Below, piece after piece: positions 1 to 9,972 of a stretch of DNA of 64,000 nucleotides. Within the stretch, counting starts at the first letter, position 1. Every line of letters begins with the position of its first letter. A program made the position numbers and the translations under genes. A model generated the notes under the pieces. The model made no database searches, was not told the DNA's origin, and saw only the letters and a program-made list of their open reading frames with translations. This DNA comes from Lewinellaceae bacterium. Its GTDB lineage: Bacteria > Bacteroidota > Bacteroidia > Chitinophagales > Saprospiraceae. The stretch lies in the NCBI GenBank assembly GCA_020636075.1, contig JACJYO010000007.1:124001-188000 (forward strand). Reading direction: 5' to 3'.

Positions 1-3000
1 TTGATCGCGATTTTGTGTGAGCGGGAAAATCTCCATCCGCGTACCGAATCCCTTTGAGGTCTGGCTGCCATAAGTGGCCTTTGGCGTTTTGGGCAGGTTT
101 TCAATGGTAGCGGCATCAATTGAGGCGCCGTAAATTATTTTTTTCGATTCTTTATCAATGGATAGCGCTGGTAAAGATGCTTTCCATTCAGGTTTCGAAC
201 AATTTTAGTTGGTATTTCGTTTTTGGGCGAATAGAAATAGGCCACCGGTAATTTCAGGTTGCCCGATGCGTCGACTGCCTTTCCGATCAGAAGTTTTACG
301 GCTTCGCGCATTTCGGCCATCTGTTTTTCTTTTTCATCTTCAGGTGCATGGGAAAGGTCGCCGAAAATTTCAAATAGTTTTTCAGGGTTTCCCGCAATGC
401 TTTTTCTTGTTGCTCTACTTCCTGATCGGCTTTTTTCTGCCTGAATAGCTCTCTTGCTGGGAACCAGGCTCTTTCAGTGCTTCGTTTATTTCCGTTTCTG
501 CTTCATTGCCTTCTTTTTGGTCTGTTGGTATTGCTGGCGGGCTGTAGCCAGGAGGGGTTTTGCTGAAACCTGATCATCGGGATTCAGCGCTTCCAGTTTG
601 TCCTCCCAGATTTCCAGTTGTTTTTTTACCGTCATAGGCGTACTGCTCACCATCACTTCTACGCCGGGGCCTTGCGTGTCGATCCAGAGGTGGTGGGTTT
701 TGCCTTCGGCAAAAATTCCAGGTTTTCGCCGACTTCGATATCGGCCAGTTGTTGCCCAGGCGGGGTTGTTTGATTCGGTTCTTGTTTTGGCGGAACAATC
801 GGTTAACCAAGGGCGCAATTTTACCCAAAGCAAAATCGATACCCCGAACTACCGGTTTACGCATGCGTTCCAGGAAGCGCTGTGCCTTGTCGTTCAGATC
901 ACCAAATCCGAATAATTTGGCCAGCCAATCGATCGCTAATGTGATAAAGTTGGTCAGCCCTTTGATCACTTTTTCAACAATAGCCTGCACCCTGCCGTGG
1001 ATCGCGTCTTCCAGGGTATTCATGAAGGTTTCGATCAGGTCCAGTATCCGGTTTCTGTTTTCAAATAAAACTTTAGTGCAGCGATAACTAATTCAACGAT
1101 GGCGACAAAGCCGCCGGCAGGTATGAATATTTTGGCCAGCTTTGCGCAAGGCTTTTGAATGATCTGGTAAAGGACCATTTCTTTCAGGCTGTTCAGGGTA
1201 TCGCTGAGGAACGAACCGATCGAACTGCTGATGTGCTCCCACCGCGCCGAGGCCTTTTTTCTTTACCAAACTGAAAATTTCAAGGCCCTTGTGGGCAATG
1301 CGCTCGCCTTTGCGCAGGGTGGCGGTTATTTGGGGCCAAATTTCACCTGAACCCGTTCCCAGAATGTTTCCCAGGTCAGGCCGAGCAATTGGCTGACCAG
1401 GCTGAAAATGCCGGATGCGTTTAATTTGTCTGGGATTTCGATGGGCAGACCGCTGGTCGTTCCCTGATCCAGTCAAAAGGCGGCGGTCAGGTATTTATCA
1501 ATATCGCCGATAAAGCTGGAAATGCCCTTGCCGATACCGGCGCCGAGGTTTTCAAAAAGCGGATCGGGTGCGTAACAATATCACCCAACAGACCAACGAA
1601 GCGGCCGAGCAACTGTACGATCCTGCTGGCAAACTCGGCTACTGGCTTTCACTGCGTTTACGACTGCCTTCATTGCCCGGCCCAAAATGCCTGGTTTGAC
1701 TTCGCTGCCTATTTTTCATAACTTTCTTTCAGGCCACCGGCAGTTTGCTTGTAGGCATTTTTCATTTCGTCGATGATTGCCCCTTTTTGCTCTTCCACGG
1801 ATTCAGCCAGGCTCTCGAACCGGGCGTTCATGGCAACTTCGGCATTTGTAATTTCGAGGTCTTCCTTAATCAGGCGGCTTTTCAGGTCGGTCAGTTCTTT
1901 TTGCCCTTCCTTGATCGCTGTCCTGGCTTTGTTTAAAACCTGAATTATCTGAAAGGCCAGTATCCGGACATTATCGATGCCTAAGTACGATCGCTCTGCA
2001 TCGAATTCGGCTTCACCCCGACCTTCAAAACCCGGAAATCAAAATGGTTTTTCAGGTTGATAAAAATCAGATCGGCGCTGCGTCGTTTGGCCCGGTCCCG
2101 CGCTTTTATTTGCTCATGGAAATTGTTGCCTGCTTTTTGGAGTTCCTCTTCCAGAAATTGCTTCTGCAGCCGCTCCCGGGTTTTGTTTTTGCTGCTGGGC
2201 CAGTCTCTGTCCAGCACATAGAAATCGGGGTACAAATACCCCACATTTCTTTTGATCTTTTCTTGAAAAAAGCTGTTTGCGTCTTCGAGAATTTTTTCAA
2301 AACGCTGGGTCAGGTTGGGCAATTCCTGCAAACAATCATTTACTTTTTTGCTGGTTTTGGTATAAATGCTTTCAATGCCAAGGAGATATTCCTCTTTGCC
2401 GATCTTATCGCCCGACCCTTTTAAAACATGTTGAACGCCATCTGTTTGGGCCTTGGCAATTTTGGCCAGATCGGATTTGCGTTCTTATACATACCACCAC
2501 CATGGAGGCTTTGGCTGTATTCACCGTTTTGTTGAACGACTGTTCGGATTGCTCAATCTTCAGAATTTCGATTTCCTTGTATTTTTCCGGGGCCTCGGCA
2601 AGTTCTTTTTGTGCCGCAGTTTTTTCGTCATAAGCCGCCTGGTATTCCGGGTTTTCAGAATCTCTGACCCAGGCTTCGGGAATATTGTGCTCTACAAACG
2701 GCTGATCCAGTGATTGACTCTCTCTGCTTCCAGTGAAATTTCTTTCGGTGCGGTGTTTCGGCGCTGCCTTTCGTGCCGAACGAATCAACTTGGGGTCGCC
2801 GGGCACTTCAACGGTTAGGTCATTGTGTTCCAGGTAAACGTTTGAATCGGCGTTTTGCAGGGTGGAAATTCTGGATACCAAGGCATTTTCGGCGGGCACG
2901 GTTTCTTTTTATTTGGCCGGCATATTTTTCCCGGTCCATTTGCACTGCTGCTGCTGCGCCGCTGCCAGGTGGAACCAGGTTTTTGCCGTTTTTGCGCCCT

Positions 3001-4199
3001 CCAGTGGGTTGTTGGTATTTGTAGTTTCTTCATGCCGGATTTTGGCCCTCAGGTCGTCCACAAATTGTTCGGTTTCTTCCAAGGTCGTTTTAAAACGCAA
3101 TGGAAGGGTAGCCTCAGCATGGGCGTGTAGTTGCTCTAGCGCCTCCTGCCTTCTCTGCCTGCCAATGGGTAATTGTGCGGCAGATTTGAGTTTTTCTGTT
3201 TTAGCAGCAATACCCTCTTCCGGGCTTTTTTCAGCCGATGCATTTTGGCGCACTTTTTTCTCGATGCGCTTAAATTCCGGATCGTCTTTAGGCTCCAGTG
3301 GGGTGATTTCCGGTGTGGCAGGGATTTCAGCAACGTCGCCTGCATCGTCGGTCCCGGACTGCGGTGGAAGGATAGATTGCGCCGGGATGGCGGCTGCCTG
3401 TTCCGGTACTGCCGGAGTACTGTTGGTTTCCGCCAATGAAACCGGCGTATTGGATTGAGTTATTGCGGGATTGATTGGTTTAAAAGCCGAGAAAAAACCG
3501 GGGAGCGAACTGATTTTTCTTGATATGTTATCGCTGGTTTGTTGCCCCCCTTGTTGCACCCATGGGTCAGTTCATGCGCCAGCAACCACTGCCCTTCCGA
3601 ACTGCCCGGATTATAGGCGCCCCGGTTGAAAAGATATCCGACCCATGGGTGAATGCTTTAGCCTGAATACCCTGACTGAACTCAGATGCTTGACTTCCTG
3701 TGTGAATGCGTACATGGGAAAAATTAGCACCAAAGGCCCAGTTCATGGAGGTAAGGGTCTTGCCGCTGAGTGGTTTTCCCATGCCTTTGCTGCTTTTGAT
3801 TTGGGAGGCGAGTTGGTGAGAAGCCGCAAAGCCACCATCTGAAGCTGGGTGTATCATCGACTTGGTTTGCACCGTTTCCTCTTCCTCATTCATTTCCTGT
3901 CGCTGCACTTCGGGCTCCTCTGCACAGTCGCAGCGCCGCTGGATGACTATAGGCCCTGCTCCGGATATCAAAGTGTTTTCACCTCTTTGTGGCATCCGCA
4001 TCACCCGCTCTGCCATGGCATCGGCCTCCCGCTCGTGCGCATCATCCGGCGCATTAACCTTCAATTTGGGCTGAATAACCACCGGCGTACCCGAAGCAAC
4101 AGCATTGCCATGCCCAACCACCGGAGCAAAGAACGGCCTCGCCGGTTCCGGTTTCTGTTGCACAACGGCAGTTGTTTTTGTCGCTTCAGCCTTTTGCAT
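1..4199 (-). pseudogene. eCIS DUF4157 effector gene, broken by multiple single-base frameshifts and cut by the window start
   Basis: This is the last gene of cluster 1, starting 10 bp after the ATPase stop. The first ~190 codons (4199 to ~3630) carry the usual head of eCIS-linked DUF4157 proteins: a DDAHEREADAMAERVMRM motif, a CDCAEEPE stretch and HVRIHTGSQASEFSQ. The reading frame then shifts repeatedly. A missing base in the A-run near 3629-3632 turns the expected DIFFNRGAY into DIFSTGAP. Another missing base near 3560 spoils HELTHVVQQG, although the metalloprotease-like HELTH is present in a neighbouring frame. Sense protein continues through at least six more frame changes (2909-3559, 2405-2899, 1981-2440, 1093-1476, 574-1023, 486-833, 135-320). 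The stretch at 574-1023 resembles the helical middle of the intact cluster 2 effector. The cause is either true decay or uncorrected indels in a poorly covered region; the sequence cannot separate these. The C-terminal toxin part runs off the window. Confidence 0.8.
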
Positions 4200-4209
4200 G
4201 GGCAGTTGT

Positions 4210-5526
4210 TCAGATCATTTTGTTTTCCTTGATCAATTCGCGCTGAATCCCCTTGAGCAAATCATCCGGATTGATCTGCCGGGTTTCACTGGCCAGGGCC
4301 TGCAAACAGCAGTAATGCACGATATTGGTAATGTTGGAGCCGCTCAACTCGTATTTTTCAGCAATCTGCTCCAACTGGATTTTCGGACTGAATTGCACCG
4401 CTGTCGGCAGGCTTTTGCGCCAGAGCACCAGGCGCTCTTCCGGCCGCGGCATGGGGAAATGAATAACCGACTGGAAGCGCCGGATAAACGCCTCGTCCAT
4501 GTTGCTCTTGAAATTGGACGCCAGGATGATCAACCCGGGATGATCCTCGATGCGTTGCAGCAAAAAAGATGCCTCCTGGTTGGCGTATTTGTCGTGGGCA
4601 TCGCGCACGCCGGTGCGTTTGCTGAACAGGGCATCGGCCTCGTCAAAAAACAGGATCCAGTTTTTGTGCTGGGCTTTGTCGAACAGCGCCGCCAGGTTTT
4701 TTTCTGTTTCGCCGATGTACTTGGAAACCACCATCGACAAGTCGACTTTGAACACCAGGCGGTTGCTCGATTTTCCAAGCAGGGAAGCGGTGAGCGTTTT
4801 GCCGCCGCCGGGAGGGCCGTAAAACAGAATACGATAGCCGGGCTTCACCCGCCGCCGGATTCCCGAGTCTTCCATGAGCGTGTCGTTGTGGTTGAGCCAG
4901 TTTTCCAGTTCAGCCAGTTGGACGAGCGTTTGCGGGGGGAGCACCAGATCGTCCCAGTCCATTTCCGTGTTGATCAGTTGGGCGGGGAAATTAGTGCTGA
5001 GCCGCGGGGCCGGGGCATATCCCAGGGTGAACAATTCGACATGCTCGGGGTCCAGTACAAGCCGGCCACTGGAAGCCGGCTCTCCGGGTTTCATTTCCTC
5101 CAGGTAGAGGATGCGTTCTTTTGAAAAAAAGTGGTTGGCGCCAAACAGCTGCTGCGCTTCCACACGCCGGTGCAAATCATGTTGCGCAAGCAAAAAAAGC
5201 ACGGTTTCGCCGGTCGGCAACAGCCCCCGGTAATTCGTTCCTTTCACGCCGCCAATCGGGGGGAAATCACTGCCCTGCGGAAAAAACTCCTGCACCACTT
5301 CGTCGATCAGCTGCGGTTTGACGTGGGGTGCGAGTGCCGTGATCAGGGCAATAAACGCATCAGGGGTTAACTGGCGTTCCTGAATAAACCGGGTAAAGGG
5401 CGTGTTGTCGTCCTCCAACTTCGGCAAAGGGGGGAGCTCCGATTTCCCCGGTTCCAGGTATTCAGCCACCCGGAACCGGATGAGTTCGGCGAGGAAGTTT
5501 AAAGACAGGAGAATGTTTTCGGACAT
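4210..5526 (-). CDS. eCIS AAA+ ATPase (Afp15/Pvc15-like), cluster 1
   Basis: This 438-aa ATPase is of the type found next to all eCIS structural genes; in Afp/PVC it is needed for particle assembly or effector loading. An N-terminal adaptor region of about 200 residues precedes one AAA+ module. Walker A is GPPGGGKT at 237-244, the pore-loop-like KYIGE is near 269, Walker B is ILFFDEADAL at 291-300, sensor 1 is ILASN near 334, and the paired arginines RR at 349-350 fit an arginine finger. All catalytic residues are present, so it should be active. The AAA+ half is very close to the cluster 2 ATPase (30642-32177), while the N-terminal halves differ strongly, consistent with each ATPase serving its own cluster. 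The start is the ATG at 5526. Confidence 0.93.
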   Translation of the reverse strand: MSENILLSLNFLAELIRFRVAEYLEPGKSELPPLPKLEDDNTPFTRFIQERQLTPDAFIALITALAPHVKPQLIDEVVQEFFPQGSDFPPIGGVKGTNYRGLLPTGETVLFLLAQHDLHRRVEAQQLFGANHFFSKERILYLEEMKPGEPASSGRLVLDPEHVELFTLGYAPAPRLSTNFPAQLINTEMDWDDLVLPPQTLVQLAELENWLNHNDTLMEDSGIRRRVKPGYRILFYGPPGGGKTLTASLLGKSSNRLVFKVDLSMVVSKYIGETEKNLAALFDKAQHKNWILFFDEADALFSKRTGVRDAHDKYANQEASFLLQRIEDHPGLIILASNFKSNMDEAFIRRFQSVIHFPMPRPEERLVLWRKSLPTAVQFSPKIQLEQIAEKYELSGSNITNIVHYCCLQALASETRQINPDDLLKGIQRELIKENKMI

Positions 5527-5580
5527 GCTGGTTATTTTGACTTGCGTACTCAGGATATGCTGTTTGTTACTAAAAAACGG

Positions 5581-5997
5581 TTACGGTGTGCACTGGCGGG
5601 TGATAAACCGGATATCTCCGCCGGTCGTACATACAAATTCATATTCACAGCGCGGGCTGCCAACGCCCGGGTATTCACGTACGATCAGGTAATCCGGAAG
5701 CCGGACAACGGATACACCTATTTCAAATGTTCCGGTTGTAGTGTCCACCGTCCAGATATACCATTTTCCACTATTCATGGTACGCAGGGTGGTGGCATGG
5801 CCGGTGGCCCCGAGTGCATTAGCCAGGTAGTGTTCCGCGGCGCGTTTGGTCAGGCTTTCTTTGTCTTGCAACCAGCCGCCACACTCCTGGGCCGGTTTGC
5901 GGTATGCTGCCGGAAAAAACGGCATGGCAACATCCTTCCGGGCAATGGCCTCGGAAGCAAGCGGGGTGTGGGTATTTTTTTTTGCTCTTCTTCGCAT
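5581..5997 (-). CDS. hypothetical 138-aa protein between tape measure and ATPase, cluster 1
   Basis: I do not recognise this protein. It lies 12 bp after the tape-measure gene and 54 bp before the ATPase gene, in the same direction, so it should be part of the eCIS operon. The first ~25 residues are basic and may be disordered. The rest (from about AAYRKPAQECGG) looks like a small folded alpha/beta domain: a helix with KESLTKRAAEHYLANALGA, then alternating strands (GKWYIWTVDTT, TFEIGVSVVRLP, YLIVREYP, RCEYEFVCTTGGDIRF). It has no signal peptide or membrane segment. Cluster 2 has no counterpart. By position it could be a small assembly factor or effector chaperone, which is inference only. Confidence 0.6.
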   Translation of the reverse strand: MRRRAKKNTHTPLASEAIARKDVAMPFFPAAYRKPAQECGGWLQDKESLTKRAAEHYLANALGATGHATTLRTMNSGKWYIWTVDTTTGTFEIGVSVVRLPDYLIVREYPGVGSPRCEYEFVCTTGGDIRFITRQCTP

Positions 5998-6009
5998 GCA
6001 GCAGGCAGG

Positions 6010-7260
6010 TTACCATTCTACGAATAAAATTTGCTCCATCCAGGGCAGGCGCAACATGCCGATGTTCCAGGGGAGTTGTTCGAGCAGTACATCCTGGGCC
6101 AGGCGTTCCACGGTTAGTTTGTAAGTGCCATCGGCCCTGGATTCCAGTTTTCCGGTGCGTTGTAAAAAGCCCTCGCGCAGGCCGTCGGGCTTGGTGCTTT
6201 TCAGGGCCGACCAGTGTGCAATGGCACTGGACAACAGGTTTTCCACTTCGGCTATTTGTTCGTCGTTTGGTGTAAACCATCGGCTAACCGGATGCTCCGC
6301 CGGCATGTTGCACAGTATTTTTGGCAAAACAAGTTCAGGCTCCGGGCATTCCAGGCTGCCGGTGGCCAAAAAGTGTAGCCACTGTACGGCCAGTTCCTGT
6401 TCGGCTTTTCCCGGGAAACCGTTTTTCTCAACCAATCCCAATTGTTGAAAAAACGGACTCAAAAACGGGTGCAGGAGCACAAGCCCGGCATTGATCACAA
6501 AAACGGCCTGGTCGGTTTCGGGCGGTTTATCCGTTTGCCTTTTCAAACGGGTCTTTTCCGGCATTTCATCGGCCGGATTTATTTCGGATTTGATCAGCGC
6601 AGCGAACGCCTTGAGGGCGGCCTGCCGTGCAGCGTTGGAGGTTCCAACCTGTTGCCAATCGGGCGTTTTTATTCCTGTAGAGCGACCGGTTTGGCCTTTT
6701 TGGCGCTTGGCCAGGCATTCCCAAAGCGCCTCCAACAGCGATGTTCCTGTTTGGGAAAGCAACCGCGGCAATGCATCCGGATGCGTATTTAGCAGGGCAA
6801 TCAGGGCATCTGTCGCGGTTGGGTCATCCAAAACCCTGGCTTGCAGCAAGGCGGTTTCCAGTTCCTGCAATTGTCGGTGCTCGGCCCACCAGGGCAGGCG
6901 GCCTGTTTGCAGGAAAAAAATATAGGTTTCGAAAATGGGATGCGCTGCGCCTTGTTTTGAAGTCTGCGGTTTAGAATTGGCTTGCGGGTTGACTAACTCG
7001 TTCAGCGATTGCGCACATTGCTCCAACAAGCGCTCGCGCAGCACCGCTTCCCAGTTTTTTGCCGGTAAAACACCGAGATCCAACTCGAGCTTGTTCAACC
7101 GGATATCACCCAGGCGGTCAAAGAGCGCTTCCAATTCAGGTTCGACCCGATGCAGCAGGACATCACCCAACTGATCGTACATTGCCCGACCCGTTTCCGG
7201 GCCCGGGCAATGCAGGTCGATGGCCAGTTTACGGATAATATGCCTGGGTTTATTGCTCAA
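6010..7260 (-). CDS. contractile injection system tape measure protein (Afp14-like), cluster 1
   Basis: This 416-aa protein has the signatures of the CIS tape-measure family, which sets tube length and lies inside the tube lumen. The N-terminus (HIIRKLAIDLHCPGPETG, then a leucine-rich stretch to about residue 90) and the C-terminal block (NAGLVLLHPFLSPFFQQLGL, then GLREGFLQRTGKLE, ending LPWMEQILFVEW) both match the cluster 2 protein at 32155-33732. The middle is much shorter than in cluster 2 (416 against 525 aa in total). Because tape-measure length scales with particle length in phage tails, the two particles may differ in length. The start codon appears to be TTG at 7260, overlapping the upstream stop as TTGA; no ATG is available before the conserved N-terminus. 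Confidence 0.88.
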   Translation of the reverse strand: MSNKPRHIIRKLAIDLHCPGPETGRAMYDQLGDVLLHRVEPELEALFDRLGDIRLNKLELDLGVLPAKNWEAVLRERLLEQCAQSLNELVNPQANSKPQTSKQGAAHPIFETYIFFLQTGRLPWWAEHRQLQELETALLQARVLDDPTATDALIALLNTHPDALPRLLSQTGTSLLEALWECLAKRQKGQTGRSTGIKTPDWQQVGTSNAARQAALKAFAALIKSEINPADEMPEKTRLKRQTDKPPETDQAVFVINAGLVLLHPFLSPFFQQLGLVEKNGFPGKAEQELAVQWLHFLATGSLECPEPELVLPKILCNMPAEHPVSRWFTPNDEQIAEVENLLSSAIAHWSALKSTKPDGLREGFLQRTGKLESRADGTYKLTVERLAQDVLLEQLPWNIGMLRLPWMEQILFVEW

Positions 7261-9917
7261 GTGCGCAGTTTAAATCCGGTTAGCAGGATGGCCAGGTTCT
7301 GGTTTTTGGTGATCTCATCCTTGGTGCGAAGGTCCTTGGTCAGGTTAAGGTTGTTGCGCGTGTCATCGCTTACGGTACTCACCGAATTGTTGACCTTGGT
7401 CATCGCGTTGAAGGCGTCGCTGTCTACGTTGACTTCCAGGTTGTTTTGGGCAATGTAGCCTACCACACCGGCAATTTCCTTGTCAAACTCCCGCCGCAAT
7501 CCGGCCAGCAACTGGTCCTGTTCGGCTGTCCGGGAAGGTTGCGTTTCGAGGTATTTAATCGCTGCGCCCAGGTTTTCGGTACCGGTAACTCTGGTGGCCA
7601 GGCCGAGGTCTTTGATGCCGCCTGTAGTGGTACCCACAGTACCCGGATTTTTGGAAATATTCGGCAGCCAGGTCGTCACAAAATTGTTGGTTGAATTCAA
7701 TTGGGTTTGAAGCGTGTCAACCTTCAGATTCAATTGCGTAAACGCAGTCAGATCGGGCAGGCCAACCTTGGTAAACCCAATGTCTTTGTACAGGTGGAAC
7801 TTATTCACCCAGCTGAATTTCCCCGGATCGATGACGCCGATCGGCGGTTTGGCCTGCCCGTTTTGCGGCGGCTTGACATCTATTTCGGGATCGAGGTCAA
7901 ACTCAACGGCGTACGGCAACGAGAATTCGGCCACCACGCGATCGTTTTGATGCACAACCACCAGTGTGCCGCCTACCGGTACACCGCCTGAATGTTCCAT
8001 GCCGGGGTGGTTGTTTTGAAAGTTGTCGAAGATTAGTTGGCGCTTGACGGCGTCTATTTTTTTGTTAAAAATGTCCATCAGACGGTCCAACTTTAACGAT
8101 TGGTTAAACACCGTAAACTGGTGCAAGGGCGATTCGGTGGGTGTTTGGGCAAACTGCTGCACATCGGCATTAATGTCAAAACCGTCGCGAATGGCTTCCA
8201 CGTAGGGGGTTTTGAATTTTGCATAGTTCACCGAAAACTGCTGCGCGTTGACGTACAGCGCCTGGGTGGCGGCATCCAGTTTGCCTTTGATTTCGAGCGC
8301 CCGGTTTTTAGCGCCCTGCACTTTCGCCCGCACGTCGGAGTCGTTGGGCACTTCAGCATCTATGGCGGCTGATTCCAGTTTGGTGGCGTAATCTTTTGCC
8401 AATTGGAGTTGGTCGAACAGCCCTTCCCGTTGAAAATGCCAGGCGTTTTCCCATAGCGGGAATTTGAAACGCGGCGACAGTACGATGCGCCCCGTGTCCT
8501 GTTCAATTTGAACACTTTCGACCCGGAACGGTAAGTTTTGGCTGTTGCGCAGATTAGTAAGCGCTTGCAAAACGCCGTCTTTTTCCAAGCCAAGCATGCC
8601 CTCCACACGATAAAAAGCGCAGTCGTCGTGGGCATAACTCAACGGATCGAGTGTCGCCGGGTTGGTGGAATAGGCACTTGCGTGGTAGCTGCGAATAGCG
8701 CCGGTGTTTTGCTGGCGGGTTTTATCAAAATTCCAAAAATCGTGCAACGGCAGGTTCGCGCTGCTCTGGAAATGCGCCGGAATGGCACGATCGCCCAGCG
8801 AACCGGTTGGTTGCGAAGGGGTGACCCGCAGGCCATTGTTCCCGCCTTTGGCATTGAAACTGCGCAGCATCAGGTCGATGCGCTGCATGCAAAATTGCAG
8901 GCGCTGTAAGGCAAGGTCCCCCCGGTTGAGTTTGGGCGATTCAATAAAATCCTGCCGGAAAGCCGGTGCATCGCCCGACAGTTTGCCCAGGGCAACGTGC
9001 TTGGGAAAGCTGGCCGGCATCAGGAAATCCTGCGCCTGAAGTGCCGCCGCCGCGGCTTGTGTTTCCCGCAAGGCTTCAGCCAGGTCTTTCATCGCGGCGT
9101 AAGCGTGTTGCACGCCGTTGTTCAGGTTACGGACAGCCGCTATTTTGTTGAATAAACCAATCCATTTCGAACCGAATCCGGCAATATTCAGCAACGGGGC
9201 ATAATTGCTTGCTGCAAACTGCAAAGCCACGCGCATGTCATCTGCCGAGGCGTCGATAGCGGCTTCGAACCGGTTGCCAAGGTCGTCGGAACCGAGAATC
9301 GGATTGCCACCCATTTTTACGCGCCGAACAGCCACATCGAGTACCGGTGAAAGTGCCGGTCCTGCCGGTTGCACCTGTGCTGCCATGGCGGCTTCGGGGA
9401 GCAGCAGTACACGCAGGCGGTTCATTTGTTTGGGCCCGAGATTGTCGCAATTGGTATCCGTACAGTCTTCCGGCGGGCGCAGGTAACTTTCCAGGTACAA
9501 CACGGCAACCAGTTTTCCGGAACTCGGCAGTTGGCCAACCGGTTTGGGGTTGCCCTCTTGGTCGTTGTCGTCGGAAACGAGTTCCAGCAAGGTCTGGTCG
9601 GTCCAGGGCGCATATTGGGCTTTGCTGTCTGTAAAACTTCGGAAGCGGGCAAACTGCCGGTTTTCCGGAACGATGAGCATGTCGCCGTCGGAGGTCAGAG
9701 CTACACCTTTGCCGAGCACGAGACCGGATTGGCTCTGCGAAATTTCCAGGCCACTGACAATGCCGGCGCCGATGAGGCGCGCCCGGGTGAGGCGGTGTTG
9801 GCGGTCAAAATAATCCGTCAGGGTATTGAGTTGCCCGGCGGTCAGAACCTGGTTGTCCACGAAATAGTTGAATTCCGGAACGGCTTGTGCATCGAGTTTT
9901 ACCGGTATGTTATCCAT
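7257..9917 (-). CDS. large eCIS protein of unknown function (886 aa), cluster 1 only
   Basis: I cannot name this family. It sits between the second gp6-like baseplate gene and the tape measure, the slot that holds the fibre/adhesin gene (afp13) in Afp and PVC clusters. The N-terminal ~90 residues look well folded and conserved in style (VPEFNYFVDNQVLTAGQLN, LIGAGIVSGLEI, GVALTSDGDMLIVPE). The centre has long helical stretches around residues 500-580, and heptad-like leucines recur near 730 (LNLKVDTLQTQLNSTNNF). No signal peptide or transmembrane segment is visible, and cysteines are rare. Cluster 2 has no homologue. A baseplate-attached fibre or hub-decorating protein is the best positional guess. 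The ATG at 9917 is clear. Confidence 0.8.
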   Translation of the reverse strand: MDNIPVKLDAQAVPEFNYFVDNQVLTAGQLNTLTDYFDRQHRLTRARLIGAGIVSGLEISQSQSGLVLGKGVALTSDGDMLIVPENRQFARFRSFTDSKAQYAPWTDQTLLELVSDDNDQEGNPKPVGQLPSSGKLVAVLYLESYLRPPEDCTDTNCDNLGPKQMNRLRVLLLPEAAMAAQVQPAGPALSPVLDVAVRRVKMGGNPILGSDDLGNRFEAAIDASADDMRVALQFAASNYAPLLNIAGFGSKWIGLFNKIAAVRNLNNGVQHAYAAMKDLAEALRETQAAAAALQAQDFLMPASFPKHVALGKLSGDAPAFRQDFIESPKLNRGDLALQRLQFCMQRIDLMLRSFNAKGGNNGLRVTPSQPTGSLGDRAIPAHFQSSANLPLHDFWNFDKTRQQNTGAIRSYHASAYSTNPATLDPLSYAHDDCAFYRVEGMLGLEKDGVLQALTNLRNSQNLPFRVESVQIEQDTGRIVLSPRFKFPLWENAWHFQREGLFDQLQLAKDYATKLESAAIDAEVPNDSDVRAKVQGAKNRALEIKGKLDAATQALYVNAQQFSVNYAKFKTPYVEAIRDGFDINADVQQFAQTPTESPLHQFTVFNQSLKLDRLMDIFNKKIDAVKRQLIFDNFQNNHPGMEHSGGVPVGGTLVVVHQNDRVVAEFSLPYAVEFDLDPEIDVKPPQNGQAKPPIGVIDPGKFSWVNKFHLYKDIGFTKVGLPDLTAFTQLNLKVDTLQTQLNSTNNFVTTWLPNISKNPGTVGTTTGGIKDLGLATRVTGTENLGAAIKYLETQPSRTAEQDQLLAGLRREFDKEIAGVVGYIAQNNLEVNVDSDAFNAMTKVNNSVSTVSDDTRNNLNLTKDLRTKDEITKNQNLAILLTGFKLRT

Positions 9918-9972
9918 AAGTCGGATGTTTTTTCTGCTTGAAATTTTTGATTTTTAAGGTATAACGTGCTTT

